A stretch of DNA of 64,000 bases from Roseinatronobacter alkalisoli (GCF_028745735.1 NZ_JAQZSM010000003.1:62001-126000); one strand, 5' to 3'; shown: positions 17,571 to 27,471, counted from the first letter of the stretch. Numbers and translations are program-made. The notes: a model not told the origin generated them from the sequence alone.

Positions 17571-17600
17571 GAAAACGCCGCCCCGGTCAGGGGGCGGCGG
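17571..17600 (-). terminator. intrinsic terminator of ccr
   Basis: On the minus strand GCCGCCCCC (17598-17590) pairs with GGGGCGGC (17584-17577) around a 5-nt loop and is followed by GTTTTC. This is a good rho-independent terminator 23 bp after the ccr stop. Confidence 0.8.
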
Positions 17601-17622
17601 CATAGGCGGGTGGTGCGTGATC

Positions 17623-18915
17623 TCAGGTTTTGGGGCCTGCGGCCAATGCATCCTCGAATGTGCGCAGCCCGGTGCGCGGGGCCTGCACCAGCACTGCCAT
17701 ATTGCCGGGCTTATGCTGGTTGCGGTACATTTTCGTATGCGCCTGCGGGATTTCCGCCCAGGGAAACACTTCGGACATACAAGGGTCCAGGCGGCGCTCA
17801 ATCATCAGCTGATTGGCCGCCGCGGCCTGTTTCAGATGGGCGAAATGCGACCCTTGCAGGCGTTTCTGATGCATCCACATATAGCGCACATCGAAAGTGC
17901 AGTTGAACCCGCTGGTGCCCGCGCAGATGACGACCATGCCGCCCTTCTTGACGACAAGGGTGGAAACAGGGAACGTCGCCTCGCCCGGATGTTCAAAGAC
18001 CATATCGACATTCACGCCCTTGCCTGTAATGTCCCAGATGGCCTTGCCGAATTTGCGGGCCTCTTTCAGCCAGTCGTTATATTCCGGCGTGTTAACTGTG
18101 GGCAATTGCCCCCAGCAGTTGAAATCCTTGCGGTTGATCACACCCTTGGCGCCCTGATCCAGCACGAACTGGCGCTTGCTTTCGTCCGAAATGACGCCGA
18201 TGGCATTCGCGCCCGCCGTATTGGCAAGCTGGATCGCATATGACCCAAGCCCCCCCGACGCGCCCCAGACCAGCACGTTCTGGCCGGGTTTCAGATCATG
18301 CGGTTCATGGCCGAACAGCATGCGATACGCGGTGGCCAGCGTCAGCGTATAGCAGGCCGATTCTTCCCATGTCAGGTGTTTGGGGCGCGGCATAAGCTGC
18401 TGGGCCTGAACATTGGTGAACTGCGCGAAGGAACCGTCCGGCGTTTCATAGCCCCAGATACGCTGGCTGGGGCTGAACATCGGATCGCCGCCATTGCAAT
18501 GTTCATCATCGCCATCATCCTGATTGCAGTGAATCACCACTTCATCGCCGATTTTCCAGCGCTTGACCGCCGAACCAACGGCCCAGACAATACCGGATGC
18601 ATCCGATCCGGCAATGTGGAAGGGCGCTTTATGCACATCAAAGGGCGAAATCGGCTGGCCAAGACCGGCCCAGATGCCATTGTAATTGACGCCTGCCGCC
18701 ATGACCAGAACCAGCACTTCGTGGCTGTCCAGAACCGGAATGTCGACCACTTCAATCTGCATGGCCTGTTCGGGTTCGCCATGGCGTTCGCGGCGGATGG
18801 TCCAAGCATACATCTGTTTGGGAACATATCCCAACGGGGGCATTTCCCCGATTTCATACAGGTCTTTTTCGGGGGCGTCGTATTGCGCAATGCCGATATT
18901 CTGATCCAGAGCCAT
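17623..18915 (-). CDS. ccr: crotonyl-CoA carboxylase/reductase
   Basis: Reductive carboxylation of crotonyl-CoA with NADPH and CO2 to ethylmalonyl-CoA, the defining step of the ethylmalonyl-CoA pathway for acetyl-CoA assimilation. 430 residues, normal length. Medium-chain dehydrogenase fold with the dinucleotide site VLVWGASGGLGSYAIQ. Family features include MAAGVNYNGIWAGLG, HKAPFHIAGSDASGIVWAVG, the long insert with CNQDDGDDEHCNGG, and VDMVFEHPGEATFPVS. Start ATG 18915 follows AGGAGGCACTC. It has its own terminator, so it is probably monocistronic. The later pathway enzymes ethylmalonyl-CoA mutase and mesaconyl-CoA hydratase are not in the window. Confidence 0.98.
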   Translation of the reverse strand: MALDQNIGIAQYDAPEKDLYEIGEMPPLGYVPKQMYAWTIRRERHGEPEQAMQIEVVDIPVLDSHEVLVLVMAAGVNYNGIWAGLGQPISPFDVHKAPFHIAGSDASGIVWAVGSAVKRWKIGDEVVIHCNQDDGDDEHCNGGDPMFSPSQRIWGYETPDGSFAQFTNVQAQQLMPRPKHLTWEESACYTLTLATAYRMLFGHEPHDLKPGQNVLVWGASGGLGSYAIQLANTAGANAIGVISDESKRQFVLDQGAKGVINRKDFNCWGQLPTVNTPEYNDWLKEARKFGKAIWDITGKGVNVDMVFEHPGEATFPVSTLVVKKGGMVVICAGTSGFNCTFDVRYMWMHQKRLQGSHFAHLKQAAAANQLMIERRLDPCMSEVFPWAEIPQAHTKMYRNQHKPGNMAVLVQAPRTGLRTFEDALAAGPKT

Positions 18916-18963
18916 GAGTGCCTCCTTATAGCGTGACTGCGGGTGGCCGCAGAGGAATGCCGC

Positions 18964-18982
18964 GCCGCAGAATTAATGCGGC
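18964..18982. promoter_or_regulatory. dyad upstream of ccr
   Basis: GCCGCA (18964-18969) and TGCGGC (18977-18982) form a 6-bp inverted repeat with a 7-nt AT-rich centre, 49-67 bp upstream of the ccr start. It is a possible operator for carbon-source control. No regulator can be assigned. Confidence 0.35.
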
Positions 18983-19046
18983 ACTTGCAGCATGGATAGA
19001 ATCACGTGCGTAATAATGCAACCCTATTTTGGTAGATTTTGAAATT

Positions 19047-20492
19047 TTATGACTTATGCCTTTTGCGCTTCTCTGGCAGGTCAAGGCGCAGGACATCTTC
19101 GGGCGCAATTCCGTCGGGCGCTGTCAGGCGCTGCAGAACCGATGCGGCATAATAGCTGAGAACGTCATTTTCGCCGGGCGTCAGTGCTAAATTATCGCCA
19201 TTCTGCGTGATGATCCTGCGTCTGATCAGCACGGAAAGCCCTTCTTCCACTGCATCTGAAACCGCGCCTTCAGGCAGGTGTATCCAGGCGTTTTTCTGTG
19301 CCAGATCATGCAGAATGGACTGGCAGGCATCCTGCAGGGTGGGTCTGGTGCAGGACAATTCCGCGCGCACCAATGCTGCCGCAACCAGTGGCACAGGCAG
19401 CACCGGCACTGCGGCGCGGATGCGCAGCATCAGCGTTTCAGACAGGGCTCGGGTGTCAGGGTCGGGGGTCTGGGTCAGAAATTCCCGCAACGACAAGGGA
19501 GCGCCATAGCACACTGCCGCGTACCCGAAGGGCGAAAACCGCCCCCGTGCCTTTTGCCACAGGATGCGCAGGATAAACCCCATCACCACCTTCACGCGAA
19601 TCGGAAACCGGCGAATGCCCTGCATTCCGGCGGTGATCAGCACGCGATCTTCCAGCACCCGGTCGTAATTCAGCGCGACCGGCACGAACACCACATCCGC
19701 TGAATCATGTATATTGAACCCGCGCACGATGTAGTGCAGCAACCCTTTCTTGGCCTTGCCGACACTGCCATCCAGACTAAGCCCGCCTTCGGGGAAAATG
19801 GCCTGTGTTGTGCCTTGCTGGATCGACATCTGGACATAGCGCGCCAGAATCGCGCGATACAGCGAATTGGAATACCGCCTGCGGATGAAATACGCCCCCA
19901 TCGCGCGGATAAGTGCCTTCAGCGGCCAGACCCGCGCCCATTCCCCAACCGCATAACTCAGCGCGGAATGGCTGGAGGCGAGCCATGTGATCAGCACGTA
20001 ATCCATGTTGGAACGGTGGTTCATGACAAAGACGACAGCGGCCTTGCGGTCAATCTGTTCAAGGGCCTTTGCCTCGCCGCCGCCCAGACGCACCTTGTAC
20101 ATGCCCTGACTAAGGCGTTGGGCCAGCTTGATGGCGAAACCGAAATATGTCGCGGTCGAGAAACCGGGTACAATTTCGCGCGCATAGGACCGCGCGCGTT
20201 CAAAGGCCACATTCGGCGGAACACCCATTTCCTGCGCATAATCGCGCACAGCTTCCATGACCTTGGGGTCGTAAATCAGCCTGGTGACCTGATCCTGCCT
20301 ACGCATGATGCGGAATGGCTCGATCGGGCGGGCAAGATGGGTGTTCAGCTGCGCCACCGCGCGTTCCATCCGTCTGCGGAAAAACCAGCGCACGGACGGA
20401 AACAGGAAATGCGACGCGAAAGTGACCGCGGCAAACGCAAGAATAAGAATCAGCGCCCAGAAAGGCAGCTCAACCGTTTGGAACATGATCAT
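19047..20492 (-). CDS. PlsB-like glycerol-3-phosphate/1-acylglycerol acyltransferase
   Basis: A membrane-bound acyltransferase of the GPAT/AGPAT superfamily acting in phospholipid synthesis. 481 residues from ATG 20492 (a second ATG two codons later is equally possible). The open frame continues upstream through the ndk terminator, so a longer start is unlikely. N-terminal membrane helix (FWALILILAFAAVTFASHFLF), acyltransferase block I NHRSNMD, block III TQAIFPEGGLSLDGSVGK, and a basic C-terminus. The chain and lyso-acceptor specificity cannot be inferred. Downstream (18930-19046) is AT-rich without a clear terminator. Confidence 0.85.
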   Translation of the reverse strand: MIMFQTVELPFWALILILAFAAVTFASHFLFPSVRWFFRRRMERAVAQLNTHLARPIEPFRIMRRQDQVTRLIYDPKVMEAVRDYAQEMGVPPNVAFERARSYAREIVPGFSTATYFGFAIKLAQRLSQGMYKVRLGGGEAKALEQIDRKAAVVFVMNHRSNMDYVLITWLASSHSALSYAVGEWARVWPLKALIRAMGAYFIRRRYSNSLYRAILARYVQMSIQQGTTQAIFPEGGLSLDGSVGKAKKGLLHYIVRGFNIHDSADVVFVPVALNYDRVLEDRVLITAGMQGIRRFPIRVKVVMGFILRILWQKARGRFSPFGYAAVCYGAPLSLREFLTQTPDPDTRALSETLMLRIRAAVPVLPVPLVAAALVRAELSCTRPTLQDACQSILHDLAQKNAWIHLPEGAVSDAVEEGLSVLIRRRIITQNGDNLALTPGENDVLSYYAASVLQRLTAPDGIAPEDVLRLDLPEKRKRHKS

Positions 20493-20534
20493 AATCTGGC
20501 AGGAAAGCCGCGCAGGGTCAAAGCCCTGTCGCAA

Positions 20535-20566
20535 ACCAAATGGCCCCGGAACTGGTCCGGGGCCAT
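20535..20566 (-). terminator. intrinsic terminator of ndk
   Basis: ATGGCCCCGGA (20540-20550) and TCCGGGGCCAT (20556-20566) form an 11-bp perfect stem. On the minus strand it is followed by TTTGGTTTG. It lies 64 bp after the ndk stop and before the start of the acyltransferase gene. Confidence 0.8.
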
Positions 20567-20629
20567 GCAATGGGATAATCCTGTCAGCCGAACATCAAAT
20601 GCGCCCGAAAGGGGGCATCATGCGTGCAA

Positions 20630-21052
20630 TCAGCCGACCAGTTCCAGACCGGAAAAGAAATACGCGATTTCGATTGCGGCGGTTTCCGGTGCATCCGATC
20701 CATGGACTGAATTTTCACCGACCGACTGCGCGAATTCGGCGCGGATGGTGCCGGGTGCCGCATCTGCGGGGTTGGTTGCGCCCATCACTTCGCGGTTTTT
20801 GGCAATGGCGCCTTCGCCTTCCAGAACCTGAACAACGACCGGGGCCGATGCCATGAATTCGCACAATTCGTCATAGAAGGGGCGTTCGGCATGCACTTCA
20901 TAGAATTTGCCAGCCTGCGCCTTGGTCATCTGAATGCGCTTCTGGGCGACAATGCGCAGACCTGCTTCTTCAAACTTGGCGTTGATCTTGCCAGTCAGAT
21001 TGCGGGTGGTTGCATCGGGTTTGATAATGGAAAACGTGCGTTCCAGGGCCAT
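20630..21052 (-). CDS. ndk: nucleoside diphosphate kinase
   Basis: Transfers the gamma-phosphate of ATP to nucleoside diphosphates by a phosphohistidine intermediate. 140 residues from ATG 21052 ([18 protein letters not shown]), the family's standard N-terminus; an upstream in-frame start is unsupported. Catalytic His117 is in [12 protein letters not shown] and the nucleotide-binding region in the N-terminal IKPDA. It stands alone between rimO and the acyltransferase, with its own terminator. Confidence 0.97.
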   Translation of the reverse strand: MALERTFSIIKPDATTRNLTGKINAKFEEAGLRIVAQKRIQMTKAQAGKFYEVHAERPFYDELCEFMASAPVVVQVLEGEGAIAKNREVMGATNPADAAPGTIRAEFAQSVGENSVHGSDAPETAAIEIAYFFSGLELVG

Positions 21053-21142
21053 GTGTGGTCTCCGTTTCAGAAATCTGTGTGGCGCGGCGAGTGCCGTCCG
21101 TTCCCGGCGGGCCATAGCATGCCCGAATGGCAAGGAAAAGAC

Positions 21143-22537
21143 TTAAGCGCTGATCTGCCCCCACAGGTCATACTCGCTGGCCTCATCAACCTGAACCGTC
21201 ACGATATCGCCCACAGACAGAGTCTCCGTCCCTTCGTCGATGAACAGGTTGCCGTCAATTTCGGGGGCGTCGGCCTTGGTGCGACAGGTGGCGATTCCGT
21301 CTTCGTCGATATCATCGACAATGACATCCAGCCGCTGCCCGACCTTGGCCGCCAGTTTTGCCGCTGAAATGGCCTGCGCTTTTTCCATGAACCGGTCCCA
21401 GCGTTCTGCCTTCAACTCATCGGGCACATGGTCCGGCAGGTCATTGGAGCGCGCGCCTTTGACGTTTTCATATTGAAAGCATCCAACCCGGTCCAGCTGC
21501 GCCTCATCCAGCCAGTCCAGAAGGGTCTGAAATTCTTCCTCTGTCTCGCCCGGATAGCCAACGATGAACGTAGAACGCAGTGTGATATCGGGGCATATGC
21601 CGCGCCATTCGGCAATGCGGTCCAGCGTGCGTTCGGCATGGGCGGGCCGCGCCATGCGTTTCAATGTGTCGGGATGGGCATGCTGGAACGGAATATCCAG
21701 ATAAGGCAGCACCAGCCCGTCGGCCATCAGCGGAATGAGTTCGCGCACATGCGGGTAGGGATAGACATAGTGCAGCCGCACCCATGCCCCCAATGACCCC
21801 AGATCGCGCGCCAGATCAGTGATATGGGCCCGGTGGCCACGGTCGCTGGCATGCTTGATATCCACACCATAAGCCGATGTATCCTGCGAAATGACCAGCA
21901 ATTCCTTCACCCCTGCCGTGACCAGCTTTTCAGCCTCGCGCAGAATGGCATGGGCGGGGCGGCTGACCAGACGGCCGCGCATGTCGGGGATGATGCAGAA
22001 CTTGCACTTGTGATTGCAGCCCTCGGATATTTTCAGATAGCTGTAATGGCGCGGTGTCAGGCTGACACCGGATGCGGGCAGCAGGTCGATAAACGGGTCC
22101 GGTGATGGCGGCACGGCCCGGTGAACCGCATCCAGCACCTGTTCATACTGGTGCGGACCAGTTACGGCCATAACGCGCGGATGGGTGCCGGTAATGAATT
22201 CCGGTTCCGCCCCCAGACACCCGGTGACGATGACGCGGCCGTTCTCGGACAATGCTTCGCCGATGGCATCAAGGCTTTCGGCGCGCGCCGAATCCAGAAA
22301 TCCGCAAGTGTTGACCACGACAGCATCCGCGCCCGCGTAATCGGGGCTGATCGCATAGCCTTCGGCGCGCAACCGGGTCAGAATGCGTTCGCTGTCCACC
22401 AGCGCCTTGGGGCAGCCCAGGCTGACCATGCCGATGGTGGGTTGCCCCGCGCGGGCGGGCGCATGCTGGCTGACCCGCGCTTGCGGTGCAAGGTCGGGGC
22501 GCAGGTCGGGCGGGTTCGGATATGTGCGATCACTCAT
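21143..22537 (-). CDS. rimO: ribosomal protein uS12 methylthiotransferase
   Basis: A radical-SAM enzyme with two 4Fe-4S clusters that methylthiolates an Asp of ribosomal protein uS12. 464 residues from ATG 22537. The methylthiotransferase domain carries Cys42 ([11 protein letters not shown]), Cys78 and Cys107. The radical SAM domain has Cys174-x3-Cys178-x2-Cys181 in [11 protein letters not shown]-terminal TRAM domain ends in [11 protein letters not shown]. The specific stretch after the first Cys favours RimO over MiaB. An open frame extends further upstream but is not conserved. Confidence 0.95.
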   Translation of the reverse strand: MSDRTYPNPPDLRPDLAPQARVSQHAPARAGQPTIGMVSLGCPKALVDSERILTRLRAEGYAISPDYAGADAVVVNTCGFLDSARAESLDAIGEALSENGRVIVTGCLGAEPEFITGTHPRVMAVTGPHQYEQVLDAVHRAVPPSPDPFIDLLPASGVSLTPRHYSYLKISEGCNHKCKFCIIPDMRGRLVSRPAHAILREAEKLVTAGVKELLVISQDTSAYGVDIKHASDRGHRAHITDLARDLGSLGAWVRLHYVYPYPHVRELIPLMADGLVLPYLDIPFQHAHPDTLKRMARPAHAERTLDRIAEWRGICPDITLRSTFIVGYPGETEEEFQTLLDWLDEAQLDRVGCFQYENVKGARSNDLPDHVPDELKAERWDRFMEKAQAISAAKLAAKVGQRLDVIVDDIDEDGIATCRTKADAPEIDGNLFIDEGTETLSVGDIVTVQVDEASEYDLWGQISA

Positions 22538-22699
22538 GGCGCGGCATATAGCCTGTGTGTGCGCATGCGGAAAGCCCTTATGCGCAACAGGGTGCGCATC
22601 CTGTCGGCAGGTTTTTTCCGATGGCGTGGCGGGTGGGGTGCATGTCCCCGAAATTTGCCATAGCCTGTTGCAAGCAGAAACTATCAGAAAGGCCTGAAT

Positions 22700-22972
22700 A
22701 TGCGTCTTATTGCCCCGATCCTTGGACTTGCCCTGCTGGCCGCCTGCCAGAGCGAAACACCCGACCCCGCGCCTGACATGGAAGCAAGCTGCGGCGCGGA
22801 TGATCTGCAATCCCTGATCAGCCAGCCGCTGGCGCAGTTTCAGGGCCACCCAGACGCGGAAGCTACCCGCGTTATTGCACCGGGCACAGCCGTCACAATG
22901 GATTTTCGCCCCGACCGGCTGAATGTCGAACATGACGCGGATCTTATCATTACCCGCATCTATTGCGGCTGA
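22700..22972 (+). CDS. I78-family peptidase inhibitor lipoprotein
   Basis: 90 residues. A lipoprotein signal peptide with lipobox LLAAC puts the lipidated Cys at 16. The mature part matches the inhibitor I78 family: [14 protein letters not shown], then [22 protein letters not shown] and a final ITRIYCG (parts given separately). Such proteins inhibit serine proteases and are thought to protect the cell envelope. It is divergent from rimO and is followed by a strong hairpin. Confidence 0.88.
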   Translation: MRLIAPILGLALLAACQSETPDPAPDMEASCGADDLQSLISQPLAQFQGHPDAEATRVIAPGTAVTMDFRPDRLNVEHDADLIITRIYCG

Positions 22973-22996
22973 CCCGCGCAAGCGGCGACATTACAG

Positions 22997-23024
22997 GGCA
23001 GGGCAGGGTAATTTCTGCCCTGCC
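22997..23024 (+). terminator. hairpin after the I78 gene
   Basis: GGCAGGGCAG (22997-23006) pairs perfectly with CTGCCCTGCC (23015-23024) around an 8-nt loop containing TAATTT. It lies 25 bp after the stop. The T-run is in the loop, not downstream. Confidence 0.55.
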
Positions 23025-23078
23025 AATCCCTGAAATATGCGTTATGTTCCGCCCGAAGCGAACAGCAAGGCAGGAATA

Positions 23079-24119
23079 ATGCAGAAAGAACAGCTTGGCC
23101 GCACCGGCCTGAATGTCTCGGTCTATTGTCTGGGCACAATGACATTCGGTAATGAAACTGATGAAGCAGATGCCCATCGTCAATTGGATCTGGCATGGGA
23201 ACGCGGCATCAATTTTCTGGATGCGGCGGAAATGTACCCGGTCAACCCCGTGTCATTTGAAACCGCGGGCCTGACCGAAGAAATCGTCGGGCGCTGGCTG
23301 GCCAGCCGCAAACCCGCGGATGCGATTGTGGCAACCAAGATCACCGGCGCAGGGTCATCTGCGGTACAGGATGGCGCAGCCATCAGCGGGGCGCGCCTGC
23401 GCGAGGTGGTCGAAGCGTCACTCAAGCGTTTGCAGATTGAGTGCATCGATATCTTTCAGCTGCACTGGCCCAATCGCGGGTCTTATCACTTTCGCAAGGC
23501 TTGGGGGTTTGACCCCTCGCATCAGAACCGCGCTGAAACAGTTGCCCATATGACCGAAACCCTGCAAATGGCGCAGCGGTTGATCGATGAAGGCAAGATC
23601 AGGCATTTTGCCCTGTCGAATGAAACCGCATGGGGCACCGCCCTTTGGGCGCGTCTGGCCGAAGAATCAGGCCTGCCGCGCGTGGTGTCCATCCAGAATG
23701 AATATTCGATGCTGTGCCGGTTGTTCGACCTTGATCTGGCGGAACTGTCGGTCAATGAAGATATTCCGCTGCTGGCCTATTCCGCATTGGGCGCGGGGCT
23801 GCTGACAGGCAAATATGCAGGCAATGTTATCCCCGAAAACACGCGCCGCGCACGCTCGCCCGAACTTGGCGGGCGCATAACACCGCGTGTATTTGAGGCC
23901 GTGTCGGGCTATCTGTCCATCGCCAATGAAACCGGGCTTGATCCGGTGCATATGGCCTATCAATGGACGCGCACGCGCCCCTTCCAGTGCATTCCGATTG
24001 TCGGCGCGCGCAATGTCGCGCAGCTGGAGCATTTGCTGAACGGTACCGATCTGGTGCTGGATGCACCGGTCCGTGCCGCCATCGACAAGGTTCACCGCGC
24101 CATTCCACTGCCATTCTGA
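23079..24119 (+). CDS. aldo/keto reductase, Tas type
   Basis: NADP(H)-dependent oxidoreductase of the aldo/keto reductase family, resembling E. coli Tas. 346 residues from ATG 23079, preceded by AGGA. A (beta/alpha)8 barrel with the catalytic Asp/Tyr in INFLDAAEMYP, the Lys in AIVATKITG and His in DIFQLHWPNRGS. The cofactor-binding C-terminus has PIVGARNVAQLEHLL. The natural substrate is not known for this type. Nothing in the neighbours suggests one. Confidence 0.9.
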   Translation: MQKEQLGRTGLNVSVYCLGTMTFGNETDEADAHRQLDLAWERGINFLDAAEMYPVNPVSFETAGLTEEIVGRWLASRKPADAIVATKITGAGSSAVQDGAAISGARLREVVEASLKRLQIECIDIFQLHWPNRGSYHFRKAWGFDPSHQNRAETVAHMTETLQMAQRLIDEGKIRHFALSNETAWGTALWARLAEESGLPRVVSIQNEYSMLCRLFDLDLAELSVNEDIPLLAYSALGAGLLTGKYAGNVIPENTRRARSPELGGRITPRVFEAVSGYLSIANETGLDPVHMAYQWTRTRPFQCIPIVGARNVAQLEHLLNGTDLVLDAPVRAAIDKVHRAIPLPF

Positions 24120-24126
24120 CCCGGTA

Positions 24127-24159
24127 GCGGGTATCAGGCGCATGTCGCATGATACCCGC
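24127..24159 (+). terminator. hairpin after the aldo/keto reductase gene
   Basis: GCGGGTATCA (24127-24136) pairs with TGATACCCGC (24150-24159), a 10-bp perfect stem, with an inner GCG/CGC extension. No T-run follows. Confidence 0.5.
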
Positions 24160-24201
24160 GATCATGGGGCACAATAAATCCATCTGGGGCTTTGACATCG
24201 C

Positions 24202-24897
24202 ATGAAACTGACTGGAATATCGGCACTCCTGTTTGACAAGGATGGCACCTTGTTCGATTTCAGCGCAAGCTGGGCGGGCTGGGTAAGCAGCATTCTGGAT
24301 GATCTGTCCGAAGGCAATGCGCAGCATGCCGATGCCATGGCCGAATCCCTGCATTTTGACCGGCAGAAGCACCAGTTTGCCCCGACATCACCTGTCATCG
24401 CGGGTACGGTCGATGACGCCGCGCGCCTGCTTGGCACACATCTGCCGCATATGCCGCGCCCCTCGCTTGTTGCCTATCTGTGTGAAACCTCTGCCATGGC
24501 GCCGATGATCCCGCCTGTGCCACTGGTTCCTCTGTTAACGGGGCTTCAGCAGCGGGGGCTTATACTGGGTGTGGCCACCAATGACGGCGAAATGCCCGCG
24601 CGCGCGCATCTGACACGCGCGGGTATCCTGCATCTGTTCAGCCATGTTCTGGGGTATGACAGCGGCTTCACCCCGAAACCTGATCCCGCAATGCTGTTGG
24701 GCTATGCCGGGCTGGCGGGTGTCGCGCCCGAAACGGTTGTCATGGTGGGTGACAGCACGCATGATCTGGTCGCGGGCCGGGCTGCGGGAATGACAACCAT
24801 TGGTGTGCTGACAGGGCTTGCCAGCGCCGATGATCTGGCCCCTTTCGCAGATATCGTGCTGCCCGATATCGGGCATTTGCCGGATATCCTTGCCTGA
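24202..24897 (+). CDS. HAD-superfamily phosphatase (phosphoglycolate phosphatase-like)
   Basis: A 231-residue haloacid dehalogenase-type hydrolase. Motif I is LLFDKDGTLFDF with nucleophile Asp12 and Asp14; motif II is in GVATNDGE; the lysine of motif III is in GFTPKPDP; motif IV is MVGDSTHDLVAGRAAGM. The cap lies between motifs I and II (type C1), as in phosphoglycolate phosphatases. Glyoxylate-linked metabolism is represented in the window, but substrate assignment is not safe. It converges with dtd. Confidence 0.85.
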   Translation: MKLTGISALLFDKDGTLFDFSASWAGWVSSILDDLSEGNAQHADAMAESLHFDRQKHQFAPTSPVIAGTVDDAARLLGTHLPHMPRPSLVAYLCETSAMAPMIPPVPLVPLLTGLQQRGLILGVATNDGEMPARAHLTRAGILHLFSHVLGYDSGFTPKPDPAMLLGYAGLAGVAPETVVMVGDSTHDLVAGRAAGMTTIGVLTGLASADDLAPFADIVLPDIGHLPDILA

Positions 24898-24904
24898 TAA
24901 TCAG

Positions 24905-25351
24905 TTAACCTGCCGCCGTATCCAACCAGATGGTGACAGGGCCGTCATTGACCAGATGAACCGCCATGGATGCGCCAAATTCGCCGGTTTCGACAGGCAC
25001 ACCGAAACCGCGCAGCGCATTTGCGAAATGCAGATACAGCCGTTCACCTTCATCAGGCGGGGCCGCGGTTGAAAACCCTGGCCGGTTGCCGCTGCGGGTA
25101 TCTGCGGCCAGTGTGAACTGGCTGACCACCAATGCCCCGCCACCGGTATCTTTCAGCGCAAGGTTCATCTTGCCCGCGTCGTCACAGAATATGCGCAGCT
25201 TATGTATTTTCGCGGCCAGCGCATCGGCCTGCGCGACAGTATCGCCCTGCATCGCGCATATCAGGATCAGCAGGCCGGGGCCACATTGACCGATTGTGCG
25301 CCCCGCAACATCCACCCGTGCCTGAGCAACCCGCTGGACAAGTGCCCGCAT
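24905..25351 (-). CDS. dtd: D-aminoacyl-tRNA deacylase
   Basis: Hydrolyses D-amino acids (and Gly from tRNA-Ala) from tRNA. 148 residues, the family's typical size. N-terminal [17 protein letters not shown], the SQFTLAAD motif and the C-terminal [11 protein letters not shown] are signatures. Its ATG overlaps the stop of the sugar kinase gene (TGATG), so the two are in one operon. Confidence 0.96.
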   Translation of the reverse strand: MRALVQRVAQARVDVAGRTIGQCGPGLLILICAMQGDTVAQADALAAKIHKLRIFCDDAGKMNLALKDTGGGALVVSQFTLAADTRSGNRPGFSTAAPPDEGERLYLHFANALRGFGVPVETGEFGASMAVHLVNDGPVTIWLDTAAG

Positions 25352-26268
25352 CAGATTTCATGCGCCCATGGCGGGTTTGCGCCCGCGCGCGACACGGTCA
25401 CTGCGGCCGCTTTTGCGCCAAGTTCCAGCGCCGCAGTCAGTTGCGCATCATCAATCGCCGCAATCCCGGCCTTGGTCAATGCGCCCGACTGCTCAAGCGC
25501 GCGCAGGAACCCTGCGTTGAAGGTGTCGCCCGCGCCGACCGTATCCACCACCGCGACACGCTGCGAGCGGACTTGCGCGACACCGCCGGACCAGAAGGCG
25601 CGCGCGCCTTTCGCACCTTCGGTGATGACCACAACCTGCGGGCCACGCGCGCGTAGATCATGCGCCAGCGCGTCAATTTCACCGTCGCCCATCAGCCAAT
25701 GCAGGTCTTCGTCGGACAGTTTGACGATATCGGCCTGCGCCAGCATGCGGTCCAGCCGCGCCCGATACCCCGCTTCATCGCGGATGAATCCGGGGCGGAT
25801 ATTGGGGTCCAGCATGACCACCCGCGCACCGGCACGCGCGCACAGCGCTTCATATCCCGCGCCACAAGGGTCGCCCACCAGTGAAATGCCGCCGAAAAAC
25901 AGCGCGCCCACTGTATCGGGAAGTTCCGGCAATTCGGCTATCGTCATTTCGCGCAGCGCCGTGCCCCGGTCATAGAAGGCGTAGCGCGCCTGACCGTCAA
26001 TCAACGTGACAAAGGCCAATGTGCAGGGCCGGTCCACCGCAGGTGACAGGCTGTGATCCACCCCCGATGCATCCAGACCCGCGCGCAACTGCGCACCGAA
26101 CAGATCATCCGACAAGGGACAGAAGAACCCGGCAGGCGCGCCCAGACGGCCCAGGGCAATCGCCGTGTTGAACACTGCGCCCCCGGCATAGGGGGCAAAC
26201 GCGCCTTCTCCCGCGGCCGTTTCACGCGGCAACATGTCGATCAGCGCCTCTCCGCAACACAGGATCAT
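25351..26268 (-). CDS. PfkB-family sugar kinase (fructokinase-like)
   Basis: 305 residues from ATG 26268 with a purine-rich site just upstream. PfkB signature 1 is [16 protein letters not shown] and signature 2 [14 protein letters not shown], with the catalytic Asp in GAGD. The N-terminal [13 protein letters not shown] resembles bacterial fructokinases. The sugar cannot be fixed from sequence. It overlaps dtd by one base, and only 11 bp separate it from the zinc-ribbon gene upstream, so it may be read from the same transcript as the TelA/SPFH genes. Confidence 0.87.
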   Translation of the reverse strand: MILCCGEALIDMLPRETAAGEGAFAPYAGGAVFNTAIALGRLGAPAGFFCPLSDDLFGAQLRAGLDASGVDHSLSPAVDRPCTLAFVTLIDGQARYAFYDRGTALREMTIAELPELPDTVGALFFGGISLVGDPCGAGYEALCARAGARVVMLDPNIRPGFIRDEAGYRARLDRMLAQADIVKLSDEDLHWLMGDGEIDALAHDLRARGPQVVVITEGAKGARAFWSGGVAQVRSQRVAVVDTVGAGDTFNAGFLRALEQSGALTKAGIAAIDDAQLTAALELGAKAAAVTVSRAGANPPWAHEI

Positions 26269-26279
26269 TCTCTTCCCCT

Positions 26280-27374
26280 TCACATTCCACCTAGTTCTGC
26301 GATGTAAAAGGCAATTACCAGAATGACCAGCCCCGCCAGCACCGCGCCCGCAATCTTGGGCCATGACCATGGCCTTTCGCCCTGAACACGCCCGGTCTGG
26401 CCGTTCACGATAAACCGGTAGCTTTTGTCGCGGTAGCGATAGGCCGCCATCCAGATCGGCAATAACAGATGCTTGAAACGCTCGTCATTGTAATCGGTCG
26501 AAACCGATGAAATGCGCTGTTCATCCCCGCCAATGTCGCGGCGAATATCTGCGCGGATCTGTTCGGCCATGCGTTCCTTGGCAATCTCGAACCCATCGGG
26601 AAGCGCGACACTATAGGCCTCGGCGCGGAAACCAGACAGGTAATCGGCGCTGTAAAGTTGAAGATCGGCCAGCGTCCACGGTTCCAGCCGCCGGGTATTG
26701 GCGCGCGGCAGGGCGTTTGACGCCATGACCAGAAGGTCAAGAAACTGACGTGACACGCGCCCCGACGCAGACGACCAGCGCGTGCGCCGTTCCCGCCTTG
26801 TCTTGCCGTTGGCCCCCCTGACAGTCACATAATAATATGTCCCGCGCTGCCCGGTATACTGGCTGCGGGTCGCAACATCAAAGGCCCAGTAGGGCACATA
26901 AAGCCCGTTCAGCCTCCCCGTGCTGCGCGCATATTTCGCCAGCGCGGACGGGGCGAACCACAGCCCCTTCAGCCAGGACTTCATCTTCGCCTGCGCATCT
27001 GCTTCGCTCAGCTTGAAGGGCAGGATCGCATGTGGCTTGATATGACGGTTTGTGCCGGTATCTGTCACCACAGGGCTGGCACAGAACGGGCATTCTGCCG
27101 AATGCACATTCGGTTCAAACTGCACATCGGCCCCGCAGGTGTTGCAATGAACAACGCGCGTTTCTTCCAGTTCCGACGCGGGCAGGGCCTGTGCAACCGC
27201 TTCATGATAATCCAGAGATTGCAGAGCAGTCACACGTGCGGCATCGTCTATCTGCGGGATCGGCTGCTCATGCTCGCAATACTCGCAGCTCAGCCGCGCC
27301 TGACCGGGCATAAAACGCAATGACGCGCCACATTGCGCGCAGGGAAAACGATGTTCAGTCTGTGTGATCGGCAT
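26280..27374 (-). CDS. double zinc-ribbon membrane protein (YdjG-like)
   Basis: 364 residues. Two N-terminal zinc ribbons: Cys12/15/30/33 (PCAQCG, SCEYCE) and Cys77/80/95/98 (HCNTCGADV, ECPFCAS). A long middle region rich in aromatics follows, then one C-terminal membrane helix (about res. 336-358, IAGAVLAGLVILVIAFYIAEL). It resembles the B. subtilis YdjG type, which works with an SPFH protein and PspA at the membrane. Here it follows an SPFH-GYF gene and the TelA/XpaC pair. Related proteins are sometimes mislabelled primosomal protein N' because of the ribbons. Confidence 0.85.
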   Translation of the reverse strand: MPITQTEHRFPCAQCGASLRFMPGQARLSCEYCEHEQPIPQIDDAARVTALQSLDYHEAVAQALPASELEETRVVHCNTCGADVQFEPNVHSAECPFCASPVVTDTGTNRHIKPHAILPFKLSEADAQAKMKSWLKGLWFAPSALAKYARSTGRLNGLYVPYWAFDVATRSQYTGQRGTYYYVTVRGANGKTRRERRTRWSSASGRVSRQFLDLLVMASNALPRANTRRLEPWTLADLQLYSADYLSGFRAEAYSVALPDGFEIAKERMAEQIRADIRRDIGGDEQRISSVSTDYNDERFKHLLLPIWMAAYRYRDKSYRFIVNGQTGRVQGERPWSWPKIAGAVLAGLVILVIAFYIAELGGM

Positions 27375-27414
27375 ACGGTTTCCGGCCAGTCAGGTAAGCG
27401 CAGCGCTGCTGCAC

Positions 27415-27468
27415 CTTCATCTTGCAAAAATACTCAAAAAGCGCGGCGCAGGGGCGTTGCGCCTGCGC
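27415..27468 (-). repeat. hairpin plus GAGTATTTTTGCAAGATGAA motif
   Basis: On the minus strand the hairpin GCGCAGG/CCTGCGC (27468-27446) is followed by GCGCTTTTT and then GAGTATTTTTGCAAGATGAA (27435-27416). The same 20-mer core occurs at 32835-32857. It lies between the SPFH stop and the zinc-ribbon start and could act as a terminator or processing signal inside the operon. Confidence 0.55.
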
Positions 27469-27471
27469 GCG

